Origin: Candidatus Poribacteria bacterium
Lineage (GTDB): Bacteria > Poribacteria > WGA-4E > GCA-2687025
Assembly: GCA_002687025.1 (NCBI GenBank)
Contig: NYZG01000037.1
Span: forward strand, 16,294-26,737
Reading direction: 5' to 3'
DNA: 10,444 bases
Shown here piece by piece: positions 6,083 through 10,444 of the stretch; position 1 is the first letter of the stretch, and each line of letters starts with the position of its first letter. Below the pieces are notes generated by a model, which had not been told where the DNA came from, did no database searches, and saw only the letters and a program-made list of their open reading frames with translations. The position numbers were made by a program, and so were the translations under genes.

Positions 6083-7737
6083 ACAGGGCTCCCGCGCTGC
6101 TGTGCTGCGCTCTGTTCTCCCTGGCGGCCGTGGACGCGGCGGCGCAGGTCAGATATGTCGACGTCACGGCGGACGCGGGGATTCGCTTCAAGCACGCCGA
6201 CGGACGCAGCGGCCGGAAGTATCTGCCGGAGACGCTCGGGTCGGGAGCCGCTTTCCTCGACTACGACGGCGACGGCGATATCGACCTGTATGTGGTGAAC
6301 GCCGCGGATCTGCCCGGCGCGCGTTCCCGCTCTCTGCCGACGAACGCGTTATACCGAAACGACGGCTCGGGCCACTTCGAGGACGTGACGGCCGAGGCCG
6401 GCGTGGGCGATACGGGATACGGCGTCGGTTGCGCGGTCGCGGATTACGACAACGACGGGCGCCCGGACATCTACGTCACGAACTACGGCGCCAATGTCCT
6501 CTACCGCAACGCGGGCGACGGGACGTTCACCAACGTCACAGACCGCGCAGGCGTCGGGGACACGCGTTGGGGCACGAGTTGCGCCTTCCTCGACGTCGAC
6601 CGCGACGGCCTTCTGGACCTCTACGTCGTCAACTACATGGAGTTCTCGACGGACCACAACCGGCGATGGGAGACCAACGGCGTGCGAACGTACGCCAGCC
6701 CCGTCGACCAGATCGCCGGCAGCGTGTTCGTCGGTGAACGCGACATCCTCTACCGCAACAGCGGCGACGGTACATTCACGGACGTTACCCACGCGGCTGG
6801 CATCGTCGGCAGAGGCCTCGGGCTGGCCATTGCCGTTGGCGATTACGACGACGACGGCGACCCGGACATCCAAATAGCCAACGATATGGAGCCGGACTTC
6901 CTCTACCGGAACGACGGCGACGGCTCGTTCACGAACGTGGCGCCGTTCGCGGGTGTGGCGTACGACCAGGACGGCATGCCGGGCAGCGGGATGGGCGCGT
7001 CGTTCGGTGACATGGACAACGACGGTCTGCTCGACCTCGTCGTCAGCAACGCCGCGTCCTCGCCGGCGCTGCTCTTTCGGAACGAGGGGCTCGGCATGTT
7101 CGCCGACGTCTCGTACCGGTCGGGCGTTGGGCAGGTGACGCTGCCGCGCTTCCAGTGGGCCGCGGAGTTCCTGGACTACGACAACGACGGCCGTTCGGAC
7201 ATCTACATCGCCAGCGGGCATCTCCAGGACAACATCGCGCTGTTCTCGGAAGAGCCGTACGCGCAGCCCGACACACTTCTGCGTAACCGCGGCGACGGCC
7301 GCTTCGCCGACGTGTCCGTCCAGACGGGCGTCGCGGGCCTCACCATGGACGTGTCCCGTGGCGTGGCGGCGGGCGACATCGACAACGACGGCGACCTGGA
7401 CCTGCTCCTAACCAACTCGAATCGGCCCGCCAGGCTCCTGCGAAACGACGGCGGAAGCGCGAACCGATGGCTGATGTTCCGAACCGTCGGTACGACAAGC
7501 AATCGGGATGGGATCGGCGCGCGCATCCGCGTGGTCGCGGACGGCGTGTCGCAGGTCAAGGAAGTGCGCAGCGGCTCCGGCTACCTGTCGCAGGGGGACC
7601 TTCGCCTGCTGTTTGGGTTGGGGAACGCTGCGCGGGCAGAACTCGTCGAGGTGCGCTGGCCGAGCGGCGTTCTCGATCGTTTCCACGACGTCCCCGCTTC
7701 ACGGATCGTGACGCTCACCGAGGGCGAAGGGCGCTGA
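6079..7737 (+). CDS. Exported FG-GAP/VCBS beta-propeller protein with C-terminal UnbV (ASPIC/UnbV) domain
   Basis: A 552-residue exported protein, likely calcium-binding and adhesive or structural. Residues 1-22 are a signal peptide (core LLCCALFSLAAV, cleavage near AAA|Q). Seven D-x-D-x-D-G-x-x-D calcium loops are visible, starting at residues 61, 122, 172, 255, 311, 366 and 433. This count fits a seven-bladed integrin-alpha-like propeller, with LYRN-GDG-F-DVT motifs between blades. Residues about 475-548 match the ASPIC/UnbV domain: NRDGIGARIRV, VRSGSGYLSQ, LLFGLG and VEVRWPSG. The start is GTG 6079, which overlaps the stop of the TPR gene as GTGA; GGAG 8 bases upstream supports it. UnbV-domain proteins are often encoded beside TPR proteins in Planctomycetes, Acidobacteria and Poribacteria-like genomes, but their role is not established. 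No catalytic domain is visible. Confidence 0.94.
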   Translation: MNRAPALLCCALFSLAAVDAAAQVRYVDVTADAGIRFKHADGRSGRKYLPETLGSGAAFLDYDGDGDIDLYVVNAADLPGARSRSLPTNALYRNDGSGHFEDVTAEAGVGDTGYGVGCAVADYDNDGRPDIYVTNYGANVLYRNAGDGTFTNVTDRAGVGDTRWGTSCAFLDVDRDGLLDLYVVNYMEFSTDHNRRWETNGVRTYASPVDQIAGSVFVGERDILYRNSGDGTFTDVTHAAGIVGRGLGLAIAVGDYDDDGDPDIQIANDMEPDFLYRNDGDGSFTNVAPFAGVAYDQDGMPGSGMGASFGDMDNDGLLDLVVSNAASSPALLFRNEGLGMFADVSYRSGVGQVTLPRFQWAAEFLDYDNDGRSDIYIASGHLQDNIALFSEEPYAQPDTLLRNRGDGRFADVSVQTGVAGLTMDVSRGVAAGDIDNDGDLDLLLTNSNRPARLLRNDGGSANRWLMFRTVGTTSNRDGIGARIRVVADGVSQVKEVRSGSGYLSQGDLRLLFGLGNAARAELVEVRWPSGVLDRFHDVPASRIVTLTEGEGR

Positions 7738-7799
7738 ACGGGTCGGTGCCGCCTTGCCATACCGAGGTTGTGCGCGGAGGCGTTCCTCGCCATGCTGAA

Positions 7800-7815
7800 G
7801 CGCCGCGAACGGCGC
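7800..7815 (+). terminator. GC hairpin downstream of the three-gene operon
   Basis: GCGCCG at 7800-7805 pairs with CGGCGC at 7810-7815 around a CGAA tetraloop. It is between the UnbV stop (7737) and the oxygenase start (7854). There is no following T-run, so it may be a weak terminator or a leader structure of the next gene. Confidence 0.3.
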
Positions 7816-7833
7816 GAACGTCAAGACACGCAC

Positions 7834-7840
7834 GAGGAGG
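7834..7840 (+). promoter_or_regulatory. Ribosome binding site of the PhyH-HEAT gene
   Basis: GAGGAGG lies 13 bases before ATG 7854. This is longer than ideal but is the only strong site near the point where PhyH-like sequence begins. Confidence 0.5.
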
Positions 7841-7853
7841 CGCGCACGGCGAC

Positions 7854-9209
7854 ATGCCCAACCTAATGGACGACGCTGCGATGTGGGACTTCGTCGTGGA
7901 CGGCTACACCGTCGTCCACGCGGACCTCGCACGCGAGTTTCACGCGCAGATACATCGCGATACCGAGGCGGTGTTCGCGGAGCGTGGGAACGTCGGCAAC
8001 GCCATCCTCGCCGAAGTTCCGGCGCTGGCCGAGGTGTTCGATCACTCGGCCGTGCGGGGCGCGTTGACCAGTATCCTGGGGCCCGGCTACCGGTTCTATC
8101 CGCATCGCCACTGCCATCTCAACACGCCTCACAGCGCCGCGCAGGCAATGCACCTCGACAGCTACGAGGCCGACGAGAACAACCGTCACCACCGCGCCCG
8201 GTGGGCGTTGGCGTTCTACTACCCGCACGATGTCGACGAAGGCATGGGGCCGACCTCAGTCGTGCCGCGCGCGCAGTACCACAGCACGCGCCCGCCGGAC
8301 GACGAGACGCTCTTTACCGGCGAAGCGGGCAGCGTGTGCATCGTGCATTACGACTCCTGGCACCGCGCCACCGCGAATCTGAGCGACACGCCTCGCTACA
8401 TGCACAAGTGGCTCTTCATCCGTACGGAGGAGCCGCGCGAGCCTAGCTGGGATCATTCGCCATCCTTCGCGCCCGACTACCCGGCGACGGCCGACCTCGG
8501 CTCTCGCGACCACGGCGACATGTGGGCCAACGTCTGGAACTGGCATTGCGGCCGCGAGTGGGAAGCAAAGGAAGATGGCGGGAGAGTCGCCGACCTGTGC
8601 GTCGCCCTATCGGCCGATCTGGAGACGGTGCGACTCAACGCGGCGTACGCGCTCGGGCGCATGGGTGGACGCGCCGTCGCGCCGCTTGTGGACACGCTCC
8701 GCGATGAAGCGGAGAGGCGGTTGGAGGGGAACCTCGCGGCGAGCATGACCAATCCCAGCCATCTCTACTCCGGCTACGCGCTGAGCGCCGTGGGCGGCCC
8801 CGCAGTTCCTGCTCTCACCGACGAGCTCGAATCCGACACGTGGTCCATCCGCGCCGCCGCGGCGAACATCCTGGGCGACATCGGCGTGGCCGCCGAATAT
8901 GCCGCTCCCGCCCTCGCCAAACGGCTCGGGGACGCGGAACCGTGGGTGCGCCGCAACGCCGCGGAGGCGCTCGGGCATCTCGGCGGCGGAGCGGGGGAGG
9001 TCGTCCGCGGACTTGGTGGCCTCCTCGCGGACGATGTGGAGTGGGTCCGTCTCAACGCCGCGGTGGCTCTGACCCGCATAGGGGGCGAGGCGGCCGGCGC
9101 CGTGCCGGCGCTGGAATCCGCTCTGGACGACGACGCGTACTACGTCCGCGCGAACGCGGCGCATGCGCTGGACGCCATCGGCTCGCCGTCCGCGGGCGGC
9201 GCTCTGTAG
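7854..9209 (+). CDS. Phytanoyl-CoA dioxygenase (PhyH)-like oxygenase fused to HEAT repeats
   Basis: A 451-residue cytoplasmic two-part protein. Residues about 8-200 resemble the PhyH branch of Fe(II)/2-oxoglutarate oxygenases, which hydroxylate small molecules or lipids. It begins DFVVDGYTVVHADL (12-25). The metal site is H-x-D at His100/Asp102 (MHLDSYE) and a distal His170 (SWHRATANLS), with Arg181 placed to bind 2-oxoglutarate. Residues about 255-445 hold six HEAT/PBS-lyase-like repeats, for example VRRNAAEALGHLGG (365-378), VRLNAAVALTRIGG (398-411) and VRANAAHALDAIG (431-443). The repeat at about 302-325 is degenerate. The open frame extends 129 codons upstream into the UnbV gene, but that part is not family-like, so I place the start at ATG 7854. 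The 116-base gap to the upstream operon contains a hairpin, so independent expression is possible. The substrate is unknown; the HEAT part may bind a protein partner. Confidence 0.9.
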   Translation: MPNLMDDAAMWDFVVDGYTVVHADLAREFHAQIHRDTEAVFAERGNVGNAILAEVPALAEVFDHSAVRGALTSILGPGYRFYPHRHCHLNTPHSAAQAMHLDSYEADENNRHHRARWALAFYYPHDVDEGMGPTSVVPRAQYHSTRPPDDETLFTGEAGSVCIVHYDSWHRATANLSDTPRYMHKWLFIRTEEPREPSWDHSPSFAPDYPATADLGSRDHGDMWANVWNWHCGREWEAKEDGGRVADLCVALSADLETVRLNAAYALGRMGGRAVAPLVDTLRDEAERRLEGNLAASMTNPSHLYSGYALSAVGGPAVPALTDELESDTWSIRAAAANILGDIGVAAEYAAPALAKRLGDAEPWVRRNAAEALGHLGGGAGEVVRGLGGLLADDVEWVRLNAAVALTRIGGEAAGAVPALESALDDDAYYVRANAAHALDAIGSPSAGGAL

Positions 9210-9241
9210 GCCGCTTGCAGGACGGGTACGATGCCATCGGT

Positions 9242-10222
9242 CTAGACGCCACCCAGTGACAGCGTGTGCGCCAACGCGGCGATTCGCGCCAGCATCGCGC
9301 GCATCGCGTCCTCCGACGCGCCTGCCAGGTACATCGGCCACGCGACCAAGCGTGTTCGCAGTTCGCAGGCGTCCATTACCCGCTGTACATCGCGACGAGA
9401 CACGTCCACATGCCGCCGCAGCTGCGCATGGTACGCCGATATGAGAAGCTCACGGCACGGAGTCGCGCCGTCGAACTCCGCGCGCTGCAGCAGGAACGAC
9501 AGATCCTCTGGGCCGGGACCCCACCGCACCTCCTGCCAGTCCGACCACACGAGTACCCCGGCCACGTCCGTCAGGATGTTCCCGACATGACAGTCGCCGT
9601 GGCACAGCGTCGAGGGCGTGGACCGGATCGCCGCGTTCATGTCGGCGATCCGATCCAGCAACGCGTTTACCTGTCCCACGGCAGAACGGTTCAGGACGCT
9701 ACGGAACTTCGCCTGACCCGCGCGCGCGGCCCACTCACCGCGCGCGTGCGTTGTATCGAGTGCGGCATCCTCATCAGGTGGCAGGTCAAGCCACGCGAGC
9801 CGTTCCGGCGGGGAAGCCCAATACGCCGAGTGCAGGTCGGCAAGTTGCCTTGCCAGTGTCTCGAAGTCGCCGGCTGTCCAGTCGCGGGCAGGTCTGGCGG
9901 CCTCGTACCGCTTGAGGAGCAGACACACCCCTGCCGCCGTGTCCTCGTAGCTCCCAAGGACATCGGGAACACGAACCGGCGCCGCCCCAACCATCTGTGA
10001 GTAGAACGCCACCTCACGCCGCGACCGCTCGAGCATGTGCGGCTCCGCGGTTGCGAGGGTGACCTTCAGCACGCATGCGCGCTCGGGCAGCGTCACACCA
10101 TAGACGTGCGAGCCGGACGCGCCGCCAGACAGTATCTCAAGATCGAAGGCGCCGGATGGCACGCTCATCAGGCGTAGGCATGCGCGTACCGTCCGTTCAT
10201 CACTTGTCGCGGCGTCACCCAT
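9242..10222 (-). CDS. Aminoglycoside phosphotransferase (APH)-fold kinase
   Basis: A 326-residue soluble protein-kinase-like small-molecule kinase, probably cytoplasmic and ATP-using. The glycine-rich loop GGASGSHVY is at 33-41, the likely ATP-binding lysine is Lys53 in VLKV, and Glu70 in RREVAFY is the likely salt-bridge partner. The catalytic loop CHGDCHVGNIL (207-217) contains Asp210 and Asn215. The metal-binding segment SDWQEVRWGPGPEDL (227-241) replaces the usual D-F-G with D-W-Q, as in ecdysteroid-kinase-like and other APH branches. Length is normal for the family. ATG 10222 gives the full N-lobe; ATG 10168 is an alternative, and neither has a strong ribosome site. The gene converges on the PhyH-HEAT gene with 32 bases between stops. 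The substrate could be an aminoglycoside-like sugar, choline, homoserine or another metabolite. The context gives no reason to call it a resistance gene. Confidence 0.92.
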   Translation of the reverse strand: MGDAATSDERTVRACLRLMSVPSGAFDLEILSGGASGSHVYGVTLPERACVLKVTLATAEPHMLERSRREVAFYSQMVGAAPVRVPDVLGSYEDTAAGVCLLLKRYEAARPARDWTAGDFETLARQLADLHSAYWASPPERLAWLDLPPDEDAALDTTHARGEWAARAGQAKFRSVLNRSAVGQVNALLDRIADMNAAIRSTPSTLCHGDCHVGNILTDVAGVLVWSDWQEVRWGPGPEDLSFLLQRAEFDGATPCRELLISAYHAQLRRHVDVSRRDVQRVMDACELRTRLVAWPMYLAGASEDAMRAMLARIAALAHTLSLGGV

Positions 10223-10371
10223 CGCTCGTTCCGTTCAGGCGTGTGGCAGGCTTCCGCATGATACGAGCATCGGGCCGCGGGCGCCCGATTTCTGGGCCGC
10301 GCCTCCGGCCCCTTTGCGGGGAGGCCTCGCCGCGTCGCACCAGCAGCGACGGTCACGATGGGACGGGGCCG
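10223..10371. other. Non-coding gap with GC-rich dyads
   Basis: Between the kinase start and the stop of the right-edge gene. It contains the perfect 10-base palindrome CGGGCGCCCG (10278-10287) and the hairpin listed separately. I see no clear promoter. A 62-codon minus-strand frame starting at GTG 10356 has no ribosome site and looks like chance. Confidence 0.4.
10294..10311 (-). terminator. GC hairpin, possible end of the right-edge gene
   Basis: GGGCCG (10294-10299) pairs with CGGCCC (10306-10311) around a six-base loop. It lies 61 bases beyond the stop of the minus-strand gene ending at 10372. No clear U-tract follows on that strand, so the terminator call is tentative. Confidence 0.3.
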
Positions 10372-10444
10372 CTACCGATATGGATCGAATTCCATGAACG
10401 CGTCGAGCATGATCTGCTTCTTCTCCGGCGCCACGCCGATGGCG
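10372..10444 (-). CDS. C-terminal end of an unidentified protein (5' part missing)
   Basis: On the minus strand an open frame enters from the right edge and ends with TAG at 10372. It encodes 23 residues, AIGVAPEKKQIMLDAF followed by MEFDPYR. The even, ordinary composition looks like a real protein tail, unlike the arginine-rich shadow frames elsewhere. Too little is present to name a family. It is in the same direction as the kinase gene, 149 bases upstream of its start. Confidence 0.5.
   Translation of the reverse strand, partial: AIGVAPEKKQIMLDAFMEFDPYR

Noticed and set aside
6079..6145. Lipoprotein signal on the UnbV protein
   Set aside because: There are cysteines at residues 9 and 10, but the residues before them do not form a lipobox and an ordinary A-A-A cleavage site follows.
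7467..7853. N-terminal extension of the PhyH-HEAT protein
   Set aside because: It overlaps the UnbV domain coding region in another frame and has no oxygenase-like sequence before residue M at 7854.
9266..10000. Plus-strand frame of 244 codons opposite the kinase gene
   Set aside because: It is antisense to a protein with complete kinase motifs and has no family-like sequence.
9242..10222. Antibiotic resistance gene
   Set aside because: The APH fold is shared with many metabolic kinases. The D-W-Q motif and the absence of resistance or mobile genes nearby give no support for resistance.
1..10444. Mobile element, CRISPR array, toxin-antitoxin or phage defence system
   Set aside because: No transposase, integrase, regular direct repeats, small paired genes or nuclease/helicase motifs were found on either strand.

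Overview
The window is GC-rich bacterial DNA with dense coding. Its gene content resembles large-genome, sponge- or soil-associated lineages such as Poribacteria/Latescibacteria or their Planctomycetes-like relatives. The evidence is the mix of a Gfo/Idh/MocA oxidoreductase, a single-domain secreted LamG protein, a TPR protein, an FG-GAP/UnbV protein and a phytanoyl-CoA-dioxygenase-like protein fused to HEAT repeats. This placement is an inference from gene families; there is no rRNA or other phylogenetic marker here.

Layout. Bases 1-1815 carry two minus-strand genes: a D-2-hydroxyacid dehydrogenase (1815 to 847) followed by a Gfo/Idh/MocA oxidoreductase (from 737, running off the left edge). 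Across a 186-base divergent regulatory region lies a plus-strand gene (2002-3750) for a cytoplasmic TIM-barrel-like protein with a GH42-like cysteine cluster. This half reads as an uncharacterised sugar or sugar-acid utilisation locus: a possible glycosidase-like protein beside two NAD(P)-dependent oxidoreductases. The pathway is an inference.

Bases 3871-7737 form a tight three-gene plus-strand operon: secreted LamG protein, 4-base gap, exported protein of about twelve TPRs, 4-base GTGA overlap, exported seven-bladed FG-GAP propeller with a C-terminal UnbV domain. All three products begin with a signal peptide, so they probably act together outside the cytoplasm, perhaps in binding or assembly. 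No enzyme is visible in this trio.

A PhyH-type 2-oxoglutarate/Fe(II) oxygenase with six C-terminal HEAT repeats follows (7854-9209). It converges, with a 32-base gap, on a minus-strand aminoglycoside-phosphotransferase-fold kinase (10222 to 9242). The right edge holds the last 23 codons of another minus-strand gene. No tRNA, rRNA, CRISPR array, insertion sequence or phage gene was seen. The intergenic regions contain several GC-rich dyads but no convincing U-tract terminator.
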